A stretch of 64,000 bases of DNA from CAG-791 sp963629395 (lineage in GTDB: Bacteria > Bacillota > Clostridia > Lachnospirales > Lachnospiraceae), in NCBI GenBank assembly GCA_963629395.1, contig CAVGIV010000003.1:1-64000 (forward strand). The letters are read 5' to 3'. The notes beneath the pieces are model-generated. The model searched no databases. It was not told the DNA's origin and saw nothing but the letters and a program-made list of their open reading frames with translations. A program made the position numbers and the translations under genes. This document shows, in pieces, positions 1 to 9,713 of this stretch (position 1 is the stretch's first letter; each line of letters begins with the position of its first letter).

Positions 1-57
1 CTATTCAGAGCCCATTCGCAAAATCGCTGCTACGCAGCTTTCCTTTTGCTCATGTTC
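1..57 (-). repeat. Dispersed intergenic repeat at the left edge
   Basis: The first 54 bases align without gaps to 47253-47306 at roughly three quarters of positions, and 1-19 share the core found at 34644-34662. It begins right after the stop codon of the HycD-like gene. The element may continue beyond the edge. Confidence 0.6.
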
Positions 58-59
58 CC

Positions 60-941
60 TTAGTAATCCAGCAGCATCAGGATCAGCATGTTGCCGCCGC
101 CTGCAACCAGCGTGGTTCCCCAGGTAAAGGCCAGCATTCTCTCCCACCTCACTCTGGGAAAAACGTTGTCACACAGTGTCATTCCAAACATAACCACCAG
201 CGCCGCCGCGATGGCATACACTATGGAAATCGGATTGTTGTAAAGGAAGAACAGTCCCGTAAGCGTCACCATCAGGAAAAGCTCATACCACTCAGACAGC
301 TCTACAAATCCGAGAACACTTCCGGAAATATCGGTTGTTACACCCTTTACCATTTCCTGGTGTGCATGATGTGAGGTACTGATGTCGTACGGCGACTTGC
401 GAAGCTCAATGGGCAGAACCACAAGAAAGGCGAAGAAAATCCCCGGCGTCTTAATAATCGCCGGAAGCTCGCACCTAATCATATCCTTCACCATAAAGCT
501 TCCGGAGGAAAGGTACAGTCCGATACACAGAAGCAGGAGGATCGGTTCAGCGCATGCCATCTGCAGCATCTCTCGCTGCGCACTCATGTTGGAATACGGT
601 GCGCTGGCAGAAAAGGCAGCCAGGCAGAGCATCATCTCCGCCAGCGTCAAAGAAAAGATCGCCAGCAGAATATCCTGTCCGGCATAAATAATTCCAATGG
701 ACAGCATCAGGAAGAGCAAATGCCCCACCACCAGGAAATGCTGCAGACCATTTACAATGTACGCCTTCTTTTGAAAAAACTTGCTGATGTCATAGAACGG
801 CTGCAGAAGGGGCGGTCCCTGCCGTCTTTGCATTCTCGCAGCCAGAAAACGGTCCGTTCCGGACAGAAATCCCCCGATCAGCGGTCCAATCACCAATATC
901 GAAACCACCGCCAGACCCAGCTTACCTATGATGGATGTCAT
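60..941 (-). CDS. Energy-converting hydrogenase membrane subunit, EchB/HyfC/NuoH-like
   Basis: Integral membrane subunit of the respiratory complex I subunit H / HycD family (about 293 residues), which links the hydrogenase peripheral arm to the proton-pumping antiporter-like subunit. The protein is strongly hydrophobic with about eight predicted membrane segments and carries the family loops QRRQGPPLLQPFYD near the N-terminus, AEPILLL mid-protein and ELRKSPYDIS in the acidic-pocket region. The open frame extends upstream, but the ATG at 941 overlaps the stop of the preceding gene (TAATG), which points to translational coupling. EchB of known Ech hydrogenases is of similar length. Formate hydrogenlyase HycD/HyfC is the alternative; the catalytic subunits that would decide lie beyond the left edge. 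Confidence 0.85.
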   Translation of the reverse strand: MTSIIGKLGLAVVSILVIGPLIGGFLSGTDRFLAARMQRRQGPPLLQPFYDISKFFQKKAYIVNGLQHFLVVGHLLFLMLSIGIIYAGQDILLAIFSLTLAEMMLCLAAFSASAPYSNMSAQREMLQMACAEPILLLLCIGLYLSSGSFMVKDMIRCELPAIIKTPGIFFAFLVVLPIELRKSPYDISTSHHAHQEMVKGVTTDISGSVLGFVELSEWYELFLMVTLTGLFFLYNNPISIVYAIAAALVVMFGMTLCDNVFPRVRWERMLAFTWGTTLVAGGGNMLILMLLDY

Positions 942-2875
942 TACAGTGCCCTCCCCACGATAATCATGATGAAGGTGATCAGGATCGCCGTTGAAAGAAA
1001 CAGACACGGCTTCATAATCTTCAGCTCACCGATAAAATCAATCATGTACCAGTTTGACATGTAAACGCTCTGCACATCTCCGAAGGAATTCAGGAAATGC
1101 CGGTCATCCGCTGCGTTGACACCGGACATATAGGATCTTGTATTATGCTCCGTAATTCCTCCGCGATGTCTGGAGATAAATACACCGGCAATCGGAAGGG
1201 CCACGACCAGTGCAAACATAAAGAGCATGACAATGATATCCGATCCGCCGATCACCGCCGTAACATCCTGCTGAAACATCTGACTTAAGACCGGCTGCAC
1301 CATCCTGGTTGAAATAAACGGAAACAGGAAGCACATGGCAACCACCAGCGCTGCCAGCGGAATGATAGACTGCCACTCGCCCCGATGCGTCGTATCCTTC
1401 AGTGCCTGAGATTTGTGTATAACCGCAAAGAGCTTTCCAAGCCACTTCCCCCAATACAAGGAGGTACTGGCCGTTCCGAATAAAAGAAACAACACCAGCC
1501 ACACGCTGTTGGAATCGATGAAGGATTTCAGGGCTGCCCACTTGGCGATCAGCATGCCAAACGGTGCCAGATACATACCGCAGATACCGATGATCATGAC
1601 TACCGCAAGCCGCGGCAGCTTAATGATCAGACCATGCATATCTTCGATATTGCGGGAACCGGTTACGTTCTCCACCGCGCCTACGCACAGGAACATCAAA
1701 GACTTTGAAACTGCATGGAAAATAACCAGCATCACACCGGCCCATACCGCCTCCGGGCGTCCGACTCCGGCGCAGGCAACAATCAGTCCCAGATTGGAAA
1801 TCGTCGAATGGGCCAGTACGCGCTTTCCGTCCGACGTTGCAATTGCCATAAGGGATGCAGCAAAAAAGGTAAATCCTCCGATTAAGGTGACCAGAACGCC
1901 TGTCAGTGTTCCCTCCAGCATCGGCGAAATGCGGATCAGAAGATATACGCCTGCCTTCACCATGGTCGCGGAATGCAAGAGAGCCGACGTCGGTGTCGGT
2001 GCCACCATAGCCCCCAGAAGCCAGCCGCAGAACGGGAACTGTGCACTCTTCGTCATTGCTGCAAAGGCCAGCATTACCAAAACAATCATGACGCCGGGAC
2101 AGGCCGTTTTATCGACAGCAAGCAGTTCCGAAAGATTGGTCAGTCTCAGCTGCAGCGCGGAATACAGAATCGCAACCATAAAGCCGCACCCGCCCAGAAG
2201 GTTCATCCAAAGCGCCTTGAAGGAATTCTGAATGGACTGCGGCTGCTTGTTATAGCCGATCAGAAGGAAGGAGCACACCGAAGTGATCTCCCAGAAAAAG
2301 TACAGCCACGACATATTGTCGCAGAACAAGAGTCCGAACATCGCTCCCAGGAACACAAAGAGCATGGCAAGGAACCAGTTGGAGCGTTCCGGATAATCGC
2401 GGTGGTGCTGGTGATAATCCTTAATGTATCCAACGGCATAGATGCAAATCAAGCTTCCTACAATCCCGACGATCAGACACATGATAACCGTCAGATTGTC
2501 CACGTGAAAATGGGCAGCTCCTTCCGGCACTCTTCCGGACAAATCCAGCGCCACCATCGGAATGGTACCCGCCCAGGACAAAAGCGCCGCATAGATCCTC
2601 CGGTAGCGAAATGCATAGTAGGTCACGATTCCCATCAATGCAATCTCACCGGCCATAATCAGATGATCCGCCGTGTCCGCACGCGTAAGAAACTCATAGT
2701 CCTCTCTTCCGCTCAGCACAAAAACCGCAAGGTAAATCACGGCCGCCATGACAGCCAGTGCCGCTCCCTTGACGATCACCTTGCGCAACGCATAAACCCG
2801 TTCACTGCTGCCCATAACAAAAAGGAAAAAAGCAACAACAAACGGGAAGAAGATCAGAAATTCAATTATTCTCAT
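941..2875 (-). CDS. Proton-conducting antiporter-like hydrogenase subunit, EchA/HyfB/NuoL family
   Basis: Proton-translocating membrane subunit (644 residues) of an energy-converting hydrogenase; the length matches EchA-type proteins. It has many membrane segments and the Proton_antipo_M core: WLYFFWEITS (glutamate on the proton path), the lysine-bearing stretch beginning KSAQFPF, then APTPTSALLHSATMVKAGVY. The start at 2875 is chosen because GGAGGGG lies 6 bases upstream; longer forms lack a ribosome site. It is followed directly by the HycD-like gene with a one-base stop/start overlap, so the two form an operon read leftward. The complex would couple ferredoxin or formate oxidation and H2 evolution to ion pumping. 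Which electron donor is used cannot be told from these two subunits. Confidence 0.85.
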   Translation of the reverse strand: MRIIEFLIFFPFVVAFFLFVMGSSERVYALRKVIVKGAALAVMAAVIYLAVFVLSGREDYEFLTRADTADHLIMAGEIALMGIVTYYAFRYRRIYAALLSWAGTIPMVALDLSGRVPEGAAHFHVDNLTVIMCLIVGIVGSLICIYAVGYIKDYHQHHRDYPERSNWFLAMLFVFLGAMFGLLFCDNMSWLYFFWEITSVCSFLLIGYNKQPQSIQNSFKALWMNLLGGCGFMVAILYSALQLRLTNLSELLAVDKTACPGVMIVLVMLAFAAMTKSAQFPFCGWLLGAMVAPTPTSALLHSATMVKAGVYLLIRISPMLEGTLTGVLVTLIGGFTFFAASLMAIATSDGKRVLAHSTISNLGLIVACAGVGRPEAVWAGVMLVIFHAVSKSLMFLCVGAVENVTGSRNIEDMHGLIIKLPRLAVVMIIGICGMYLAPFGMLIAKWAALKSFIDSNSVWLVLFLLFGTASTSLYWGKWLGKLFAVIHKSQALKDTTHRGEWQSIIPLAALVVAMCFLFPFISTRMVQPVLSQMFQQDVTAVIGGSDIIVMLFMFALVVALPIAGVFISRHRGGITEHNTRSYMSGVNAADDRHFLNSFGDVQSVYMSNWYMIDFIGELKIMKPCLFLSTAILITFIMIIVGRAL

Positions 2876-3021
2876 GATTTTCCCCTCCGGCACGCCGCCA
2901 TGCATCGGCCGCCGATTTGATGTGATGTTTCTGTGATACCAGACAATACAGTTACAGCATTTGTCACAACCGTTCCACAGGTATGCCGGTATCTTATATA
3001 TATTATGACGTTTTTATATGC

Positions 3022-3061
3022 AAAACAAGCCTTGGCTTGTCAAGAAACTGCCAAGGCTTGT
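3022..3061 (-). terminator. Intrinsic terminator after the ABC permease gene
   Basis: A 12-bp perfect stem (ACAAGCCTTGGC at 3025-3036 with its complement at 3050-3061) around a 13-base loop. Read on the minus strand it is followed by TTTT, so it fits termination of the 3128-6539 operon about 65 bp past its last stop codon. It also lies upstream of the hydrogenase genes. Confidence 0.75.
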
Positions 3062-3127
3062 CTATGTATTACCGTGATCATTCATCTGCCGCCCGGCCGG
3101 CATCTGTCTTATCTGCGGCGATAAAAG

Positions 3128-5254
3128 CTATTCCGGAATCTCCTCCGCGTTATCTTCCAGATCCCTTTGCACAAAGTCCGGTATCTCTCCCTTTTTGAAA
3201 TACAGACTGTATGTATATGCATATGCATTTCCGGATAGTGTCTGATTCACTGATACGCTGGTTTCCAGCTCATCTGACTTTTTCCAGTTAGAGGAAACCA
3301 CCATGATGCAATGGTCCAGAATTTCCTGAATCTGTTCCGGATCCGTGTAGTCTACTGTAGCAGTCATTGTATCCAGATACTGGTAAATCCGAATTTCCGA
3401 CAGCTGCTCCGCCTTGCCGGCTTCCGGCAGGAGATCGTATTTTTTCAAAAAGGCCAGCGTATTCATGTACGAAGGATATACATCATATTCCTGATCGATG
3501 CTGTTGGCGCGCGCCTGCAGCACGAGCCGTCCGATGCTGTTCTCCTCCGAAAGCTGTGTGTAGGAATAGTTCTCCAGGTCCTTTTCGTAGGCCTCTGTGA
3601 ACTCCTCATACAGCTCTCCGGAAGCCTTTCGCACATCATATCCGTTGTAGAAGTAAATCGTACCGCTCTCTTTTGCAGCTTCTCTGGTTTTCTGTTCAGT
3701 ATAAATCGGCAGGAGTCCGGTCTTGTATTCTGTACTGGAAACCACCTTGTCCAGGACGGATGCCTCCGTTGTGTACGGAATGAGAATGGATCGATAGACC
3801 TCTCTGCCGTTTTTGAGGCGATAGCATACAACGGCATTCCATCCCTGTACATCGGACGAAGAAGCTGCGCACTGCAGTTCCATTGCAGGACGCGTGATCT
3901 CTTCCAATGCCTCAATATCCGTCAGCTTCATGCGATCCAGCACCTGCTGATCATTGCCGGTATAAGGGTCCTCCGCATCCTCGTAGTAGAATGTACTGTC
4001 GCTGTATACATACAGTGCCGCGCTCTCCACCTTATTCGGCTCCGGCACATAGCGGTCATATCCGATCAGATCATACCGGAAAACGATAAAAATCAAGGCC
4101 GCCGCCAGGGCTGCCGCAATGATCTCCCCAAAACGACCGAAAAATTTCCAGATGTCCAGATTATAAATAATCTCGATTACGCCGGCACACAAAACCGCTA
4201 CTACAAGGATTCCCAGAAGAACAAACGCAGTTCCTGTTCTGGATTCCACCGAAACAAACAAACGAATGACAATAGTTCCGGCAAAGAGACCTGCCGCTAT
4301 ACTGATAACAATTCGTACGAAGGAGCGCACCGGCCAGTATAATACCGTTTTCCCGGCATGCTCTGCTTTTCGCATTTTGTACAGCCTGGCAGCAAGCAGA
4401 AGGAAAATCACACCGACAATCAGCGATGCCAGATCCGCTTTCCAGGAGGCCTCAACCAGTGTTCGCAGGCCATCCGCTGTAATTCCCGAATATACGATCC
4501 CGCTGTTGTAATGATTGCCAAGCCACCGCCGCGGTGCCCCGCTGTTATAAAGAGGAGACAGCATGAACGCCGGATCCTTCTCTCCCAGATAGGCCCAGGT
4601 CTTAAAGTACGAACTTTCCAGATAGCGAAAAATATCCTTTATCACCTGATCTGCTGCCAGAACAAACGCTGCCAGCAATCCGGAAATAATCAGATTCCCC
4701 GACAGCATCACGGCTGTGATGCCAATGCTGTAGGAAGACAGAAACAAAATTGTCAGGCGAACCAGCTGGATCATAGCATCCAGGAATGTAATGCCGTCCA
4801 TTGCTCTCATCAACGCCGCACAGCCGATCGAGAGAAACATGCATACAACCAGCGGCAGCTCAAACATCAGAAAGCCATTGATGTAAATACTCCGGAACCG
4901 TTCCATCCGGGACACCGGCTGACTTTCGTAGAAATCCTGCCTGTCCATACTGAACAGGTACGAAAAGCCCTGAATAGCCAGTACCACAGCAATAACAACT
5001 ACCACCTGACTGAATTCCTGCCGTATGCCGATCCAGGTTCCTACCTCGCCAAGCCGCTGGCTAAGCGTCTGTGCTGCGCTCAAATTCTGAAGAGCTGCAG
5101 ACTCGTTGCTCCTAGCAATCAGCATAATGACCGCAACCGGATAATACAGAACCATATATAGAATAATGGCTGCCATCAGCCACAGACGGCGCCGCAGGAT
5201 CTGCCGCTGCAGAATATGAAACCGGCTTCCCTTTTTCTGTTTGTACTCACTCAT
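3128..5254 (-). CDS. ABC-2 type transporter permease with large extracytoplasmic C-terminal part
   Basis: Membrane component (708 residues) of an ABC exporter. Residues about 25-50 form the first membrane helix; further helices run through roughly residue 400 (for example GIEIIYNL-type segments near 360-395), and the last ~300 residues are soluble, acidic and rich in tyrosine. This layout resembles Clostridia permeases paired with YtrA regulators (the family carrying a DUF6449-type C-terminus; recalled, not searched). GGAGG precedes the ATG at 5254. It is the third gene of gntR-ATPase-permease, with 23 bp between ATPase and permease. The substrate is unknown; YtrA-type operons often respond to cell-wall antibiotics, but nothing in this sequence proves that role. 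Confidence 0.75.
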   Translation of the reverse strand: MSEYKQKKGSRFHILQRQILRRRLWLMAAIILYMVLYYPVAVIMLIARSNESAALQNLSAAQTLSQRLGEVGTWIGIRQEFSQVVVVIAVVLAIQGFSYLFSMDRQDFYESQPVSRMERFRSIYINGFLMFELPLVVCMFLSIGCAALMRAMDGITFLDAMIQLVRLTILFLSSYSIGITAVMLSGNLIISGLLAAFVLAADQVIKDIFRYLESSYFKTWAYLGEKDPAFMLSPLYNSGAPRRWLGNHYNSGIVYSGITADGLRTLVEASWKADLASLIVGVIFLLLAARLYKMRKAEHAGKTVLYWPVRSFVRIVISIAAGLFAGTIVIRLFVSVESRTGTAFVLLGILVVAVLCAGVIEIIYNLDIWKFFGRFGEIIAAALAAALIFIVFRYDLIGYDRYVPEPNKVESAALYVYSDSTFYYEDAEDPYTGNDQQVLDRMKLTDIEALEEITRPAMELQCAASSSDVQGWNAVVCYRLKNGREVYRSILIPYTTEASVLDKVVSSTEYKTGLLPIYTEQKTREAAKESGTIYFYNGYDVRKASGELYEEFTEAYEKDLENYSYTQLSEENSIGRLVLQARANSIDQEYDVYPSYMNTLAFLKKYDLLPEAGKAEQLSEIRIYQYLDTMTATVDYTDPEQIQEILDHCIMVVSSNWKKSDELETSVSVNQTLSGNAYAYTYSLYFKKGEIPDFVQRDLEDNAEEIPE

Positions 5255-5277
5255 TGTTTTTCTTCCTCCAAAGGATG

Positions 5278-6183
5278 TCAGTCCAGGATGAACTTATGAA
5301 TGTCGTATCCCACTACTTCCGTTTCACTGATGAAAACCTCCTCCAGTGTGAGCGGAAGAATTTCAAAAAACACCATGCTTACGCAGCGAAAACGCTGTTC
5401 AACCTCTTCTCGGCTTCCGCGAATAACCAGTGTCGAAAGGCGTCCGCGGTTTTCCTCCCGGATAACCTGCAGCTCCTCCAGCACGGCCGACTTATCCTCT
5501 TCCGAGGTAAACACGCATTGCACCTTCTGAACCGAATTCTTCATCTCCTCCATGTCCTTGGAGAGCAGCACCCCTCCCTGATGAAGGAGGCCCACATGAT
5601 CACAGATATCCTCGATCTCACGGAGGTTGTGTGAGGAAATAACCGGAGTCAGCCCACGATCCTCCATATCCTTTGCAAACAGACTCTTGACGGCCTGCCG
5701 CATAACCGGATCGAGGCCGTCAAAGGTCTCATCACAGAAAAGATACTTGGTTCCGGCGCATAGTCCCAGAATCAGTGAAAGCTGTTTCTTCATTCCTTTT
5801 GAAAAGGACGCTATCCTTCGCTCCGGATCCAGTCCGAAGTCCTTCATCATCTTTCCAAAACGATATTCCGAAAAATCCGGATACAGCTCTGCAAAATAAC
5901 GACTCATCTCTTCGCCATTTGCATTGGGGAAGAAATAAAAATCATTGGGAATAAAGAAAATATTCTTCTTCATCGCTGCATTGTCATAAATCGGTTCCCT
6001 TTCAATGCAGATGGTCCCTTCATCCTGTTTCATAACGCCGGCCAGCATTCGAAGAAGGGTGCTCTTCCCGGCTCCGTTGGTTCCGAGAAGGCCAAAGACC
6101 TGTTTATCCTCCATCCTGATGGACACGTGGTTGACTGCAACACAGTCCTCAAATGCCTTCGTCAGATTCATTGTCTCAATCAT
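5278..6183 (-). CDS. ABC transporter ATP-binding protein
   Basis: Nucleotide-binding subunit (301 residues) of the exporter encoded with the downstream permease. Walker A is GTNGAGKS at 34-41, the signature is the slightly unusual FSKGMKKQ at 127-134, and Walker B is YLFCDE at 147-152, followed by the D-loop GLDP and the switch histidine in SSHNLRE. The C-terminal ~90 residues form a regulatory tail common in YtrB-like exporters. The start codon overlaps the stop of the upstream GntR gene by 4 bases (ATGA), so translation is probably coupled. Confidence 0.9.
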   Translation of the reverse strand: MIETMNLTKAFEDCVAVNHVSIRMEDKQVFGLLGTNGAGKSTLLRMLAGVMKQDEGTICIEREPIYDNAAMKKNIFFIPNDFYFFPNANGEEMSRYFAELYPDFSEYRFGKMMKDFGLDPERRIASFSKGMKKQLSLILGLCAGTKYLFCDETFDGLDPVMRQAVKSLFAKDMEDRGLTPVISSHNLREIEDICDHVGLLHQGGVLLSKDMEEMKNSVQKVQCVFTSEEDKSAVLEELQVIREENRGRLSTLVIRGSREEVEQRFRCVSMVFFEILPLTLEEVFISETEVVGYDIHKFILD

Positions 6184-6539
6184 TTCGCCAGCTCACCCGC
6201 CTTTCGATATAATTCCTCCCGGTCCAGTCCCAGCTCATCCGCTTCCTTCAGAAGCTGTGCCATTTTCCCGGCCAGGTCCTTTTTTTTATTCTCCATCAGC
6301 TCTCCTCCCCCGCTGACGTAGTTGCCCTTTCCCTTCACGGTATACAAAAATCCTTGTCGTTCAAGCTCTGCATAGGCCTTTTGTACGGTGTTCGGATTGG
6401 TCGACAGCTCCATTGCAAGAGAACGCACCGACGGCATCTGCTCCCCAGACTCCAGAACGCCCTTGAGGATCAGGGTTTTGTATCGCTCCGAGATCTGCTC
6501 GTAAATCGGTCTCGAATCCCGATAATCGATCAAATCCAT
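6180..6539 (-). CDS. GntR-family transcriptional regulator, YtrA subfamily
   Basis: Short GntR repressor (119 residues) with only a winged helix-turn-helix and a small C-terminal helical region, as in YtrA. The DNA-binding part includes PIYEQISERYK, SGEQMPSVRSLA and NPNTVQKAYAELERQG, all typical of the family. AAGGAG lies 7 bases before the ATG. It is the first gene of an operon with an ABC ATPase and permease, so it most likely autoregulates the operon; an inverted repeat at 6560-6584 sits just upstream of its start. The inducer is unknown. Confidence 0.9.
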   Translation of the reverse strand: MDLIDYRDSRPIYEQISERYKTLILKGVLESGEQMPSVRSLAMELSTNPNTVQKAYAELERQGFLYTVKGKGNYVSGGGELMENKKKDLAGKMAQLLKEADELGLDREELYRKAGELAK

Positions 6540-6559
6540 GACGGCTCCTTCCTGTGTAC

Positions 6560-6584
6560 ACTGTATTAGTCTTGATGGTACAGT
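6560..6584 (-). promoter_or_regulatory. Inverted repeat upstream of gntR, candidate operator
   Basis: Arms ACTGTA (6560-6565) and TACAGT (6579-6584) separated by 13 bases lie 21 bp upstream of the GntR start codon. GntR/YtrA repressors bind inverted repeats at their own promoters, so this is a reasonable operator candidate. No convincing -35/-10 pair was assigned. Confidence 0.4.
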
Positions 6585-6731
6585 AAATATACCACGGTGC
6601 CATACGCCCTGTAAAGCAGGAAAAAGAGCTCGATCTCGGATATTCCTCCGCCGCTGCCATGCAGGTGTCGACCAGTAAGTGAGCTGTACTTATAGACTCC
6701 TGTTGTATGGCCAATAACTGTACCGCAACAG

Positions 6732-7925
6732 TCACCTGCCCGCGTAATGTGCCGCCGTAACGTACTGGCCCACGCGTATTTCCTTCACACAGCCGCGCAG
6801 CGTAAGGTGTGTGAGCTCCTTCATAAGCTCACGGAAGGGAACTTCCCGGCAAACCATACGTGAGACCTCCGGTGCGATGGCATCCAGACTCCTGGGTTCT
6901 GAATAATCCAGACATTCCAGAATTGCCCGGCCAATGCCGGACCCGGTTTCCGCAAGTGCTTCAAAATCAAAAGTCATTTGCGCGTACTCCACTCCCGAAG
7001 ACCTTTCTGATTCGTCTGCCTCCAGAAGGCCCAATGCCTCCAGAAGAAGCTCCGGCGAAAGCGCTATGCCGGCGCCCTGACGAATCAGACGATTGCAGCC
7101 GGCGCTGTTGCGGTCGCCTCTTCTGCCGGGTAGTGCCCACACATCCTTTCCCTGCTCCAGCGCACGGTCCACTGTGATAAGCGTTCCTGACTGTTCTCTT
7201 GCCTCAATCACCAGTATGATATCGGACAGACCGCTGATAATCCGATTCCTGGCAGGAAAAAAAGTGTTCTGTGGGGCCAGTCCCGGCCGGTATTCTGAGA
7301 GGACTCCTCCCCTGTCAATTAAGGCTTCATACAGGTCCTTATTTTCTCTTGGATAGCATATATCGACGCCTCCGCCCAGAACGGCATAGGAATCATCCGA
7401 CGTATCCAGCGCTCCTCTCCCGGCAACACCGTCCACGCCTCTTGCCATACCGGAAATGATCTGTACACCTTCCTTTGCAAGCTCCGCTGCAAAGATTCTC
7501 GCCTGCTCCCGTCCATAGGGCGATGCCATCCTCGTACCCACGATTCCGACCGCCGCATGCTCCGGCCTTGGAAGTCTGCCCTTCACGTACAGTCCAAAGG
7601 GCGGATCCTCAATGTGAAGGAGGCGCGAGGGATAGTCCGCTTCTCCCATCCATACATAACGAATTCCTTTTCCGGCAAGGTCTTTTATCTTTTCCTCCGG
7701 CGACTCTCTCCTGCCGTTTGCAAGCTTTCTGGCCTCACATATTCTGGCCGTTTTGAGTGGTGTAATCCTGCAGACCGTTTCCAGATAGGATTCCAGCTCC
7801 TCCTCCCGCATTCGATACAGCTCTTCTGCAAAATCCAACCGCTTGCCCGCTTTCTCCCAAAGCTCCCGAAGCGTTACATTCCCGATGCCATCGATGCTAG
7901 CCAGCCATACGTCATACTCTGTCAT
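6732..7925 (-). CDS. dprA: DNA-processing protein DprA
   Basis: Single-stranded DNA-binding recombination mediator (397 residues) that protects incoming DNA and loads RecA during natural transformation; it is also widespread in species not known to be competent. The Rossmann-fold core begins near residue 125: GIVGTRMASPYG, SGMARGVDG, GGGVDICYP and NRIISGLSD are conserved DprA blocks. An N-terminal helix-hairpin-helix-like region (about 1-70) and a C-terminal winged-helix-like domain (about 330-397) flank it. AAGGAGG precedes the ATG. It lies 12 bp downstream of yifB/comM, another competence-associated gene, and forms an operon with it. Confidence 0.95.
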   Translation of the reverse strand: MTEYDVWLASIDGIGNVTLRELWEKAGKRLDFAEELYRMREEELESYLETVCRITPLKTARICEARKLANGRRESPEEKIKDLAGKGIRYVWMGEADYPSRLLHIEDPPFGLYVKGRLPRPEHAAVGIVGTRMASPYGREQARIFAAELAKEGVQIISGMARGVDGVAGRGALDTSDDSYAVLGGGVDICYPRENKDLYEALIDRGGVLSEYRPGLAPQNTFFPARNRIISGLSDIILVIEAREQSGTLITVDRALEQGKDVWALPGRRGDRNSAGCNRLIRQGAGIALSPELLLEALGLLEADESERSSGVEYAQMTFDFEALAETGSGIGRAILECLDYSEPRSLDAIAPEVSRMVCREVPFRELMKELTHLTLRGCVKEIRVGQYVTAAHYAGR

Positions 7926-7937
7926 GCAGCTCCTCCT

Positions 7938-9503
7938 TTACGGCAGCATTCCTTCCTTTCCCGGCTGCCCCCGGTCTGCGCACCGGTAGCCAACAGCCTC
8001 TGCCAGATGATCCTCACTGACTTTCTCTTGACCATCCAGATCCGCAATAGTCCTTGCGGTTTTCAAAATCCGGTGATATGCCCTGGCAGAAAGATTCATT
8101 TTCTGAAAGATTTCCTTCACAAAAAGTTTCTCCCTGCGGCCAAGCTCGCAATAGTGCTCCGTCTGCGCTGCGTTCATTTCCGCATTAAAGCAAATGCTCT
8201 CCCCTTGAAACCGATTTCTTTGCCGTTCGTGCGCTGCCATTACCCGTGTGCGTATGGCAGCGCTGGGCTCTGCCTCCCTTCTTTGCAAAAGCGATTCCAC
8301 CGGAACCCGCGGTGCATCCACCGTCAGGTCAATCCGGTCCAGAATCGGTCCGGGCATGCGGCCCTGATACCGCAGGATTTCGGCTCTTGTGCAGCTGCAC
8401 CTGCTGTCCGGATAATAGCCGCAGGGGCAGGGATTGGCTGCTGCAACGAACATGAAACGCGCCGGGAAATCATAATTCCCGGTGCTGCGGGAAATGACGA
8501 TATGCTGATCCTCCAGCGGCTGCCGCAGGAGATTTAAATTCTCCCTGCCGAATTCCGGCAGCTCGTCCATAAACAAAACGCCGCGATGAGCCAGCGAAAT
8601 CATCCCCGGCTTTGGATTCACGCCCCCGCCCACCAGTGCCTGCTGCGTAATGGAATGGTGAGGTGCCATGAACGGCCGCATATGAATGAGCGGCTTTTCG
8701 GGCTTTAGCTCGCCGGCAATGCTGTAAATGGCCGAAACCTCCAGACACTCCTCCTTGGTCAGCGGAGGGAGGATTCCCGGAAGGCATTTGGCCATCATGG
8801 ATTTCCCGGAACCGGGAGGTCCTATCATGAGCACATTGTGAAATCCGGCCGCCGCGATCTCCAGTGCTCTTTTTACTCCGTCCTGCCCGCTTACACTGCT
8901 GTAATCTGCTCCGCCGGCAGACAAGCTCTCCATCGCCTCTTCCAGAAAATTCTCCGAAGGAACCGGCGGATATACCACATCTCTCTCCTGGCTGGACAGT
9001 CGGAGATAAGAAATCACCTCCTCCAGATTCCGCAGACCGATGACCTTCACCGTGCCAAGTGCAGCTGCCTCCCGCGCATTTTCAGCCGGTAAAAGAACTG
9101 TATCGATTCCCTCTTCCAGTGCCCCGCGCACGATCGGAAGCACCCCGCGTACCGGCGTCAGCTCTGCATCCAGAGACAATCCGCCGAGTATCAAAATCCC
9201 TTCTGCAGCGTCCGGTTCGATTTCCTCCATAGCTTCCAGCAGCCCAACCGCCACCGGAAGATCCGCAATCAGATCCCGCTTTGGTATCTCTGCCGGTGAG
9301 AAGTTCACCGTAATCCGCCTGGGCGGCAGATGAATTCCTGTATTCTTCATGGCCACCCGAACGCGCTCCTGTGCCTCCCGAACCTGCGCTGAAACAAATC
9401 CAACCATAGAAAAAGTAGGCAGACCATCGGATATGTCTGTTTCAATGCGCAGAAGATAGCTCTGCACACCGTGCACAGCACCAGATAAAACACTGCTAAA
9501 CAT
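7938..9503 (-). CDS. YifB/ComM family Mg-chelatase-like AAA+ ATPase
   Basis: AAA+ helicase-type ATPase (521 residues) of the YifB family; the ComM member promotes branch migration during transformation. Residues 1-170 form the N-terminal LonP-like ChlI domain. Walker A is GPPGSGKS at 228-235 and Walker B is GVLFMDE near 310. A cysteine cluster (NPCPCGYYPDSRCSC) and the C-terminal magnesium-chelatase lid domain (LSARAYHRILKTARTIADL) follow, all standard for this family. AGAGGAA lies upstream of the ATG. dprA follows after 12 bp. Normal full length, with no sign of damage. Confidence 0.93.
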   Translation of the reverse strand: MFSSVLSGAVHGVQSYLLRIETDISDGLPTFSMVGFVSAQVREAQERVRVAMKNTGIHLPPRRITVNFSPAEIPKRDLIADLPVAVGLLEAMEEIEPDAAEGILILGGLSLDAELTPVRGVLPIVRGALEEGIDTVLLPAENAREAAALGTVKVIGLRNLEEVISYLRLSSQERDVVYPPVPSENFLEEAMESLSAGGADYSSVSGQDGVKRALEIAAAGFHNVLMIGPPGSGKSMMAKCLPGILPPLTKEECLEVSAIYSIAGELKPEKPLIHMRPFMAPHHSITQQALVGGGVNPKPGMISLAHRGVLFMDELPEFGRENLNLLRQPLEDQHIVISRSTGNYDFPARFMFVAAANPCPCGYYPDSRCSCTRAEILRYQGRMPGPILDRIDLTVDAPRVPVESLLQRREAEPSAAIRTRVMAAHERQRNRFQGESICFNAEMNAAQTEHYCELGRREKLFVKEIFQKMNLSARAYHRILKTARTIADLDGQEKVSEDHLAEAVGYRCADRGQPGKEGMLP

Positions 9504-9574
9504 ACTCTTCGTTCCTCTTATTCAATTCGCATCACTATTACGATTGGTGAAAGGGCTTCCCTGAACAGGGATAG

Positions 9575-9606
9575 AAAAAGCCCGACAGCAGAACGCTGTC
9601 GGGCTC
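9575..9606 (-). terminator. Intrinsic terminator for the GH25 lysozyme gene
   Basis: Perfect 11-bp stem AGCCCGACAGC (9580-9590) with its complement at 9595-9605 and a 4-base loop. On the minus strand it is followed by TTTTT. It lies about 205 bp past the GH25 stop codon, after the hairpin repeat. Confidence 0.85.
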
Positions 9607-9713
9607 TATTGTACCGAACTTTGCCGGGATCGGACAAATAGAAAATGATACTTAGTTCTTGTGCAAGTTTGCCTATAAATTCCTTGGCAGCTTTCCTTTT
9701 GCGAATGTGGCGT

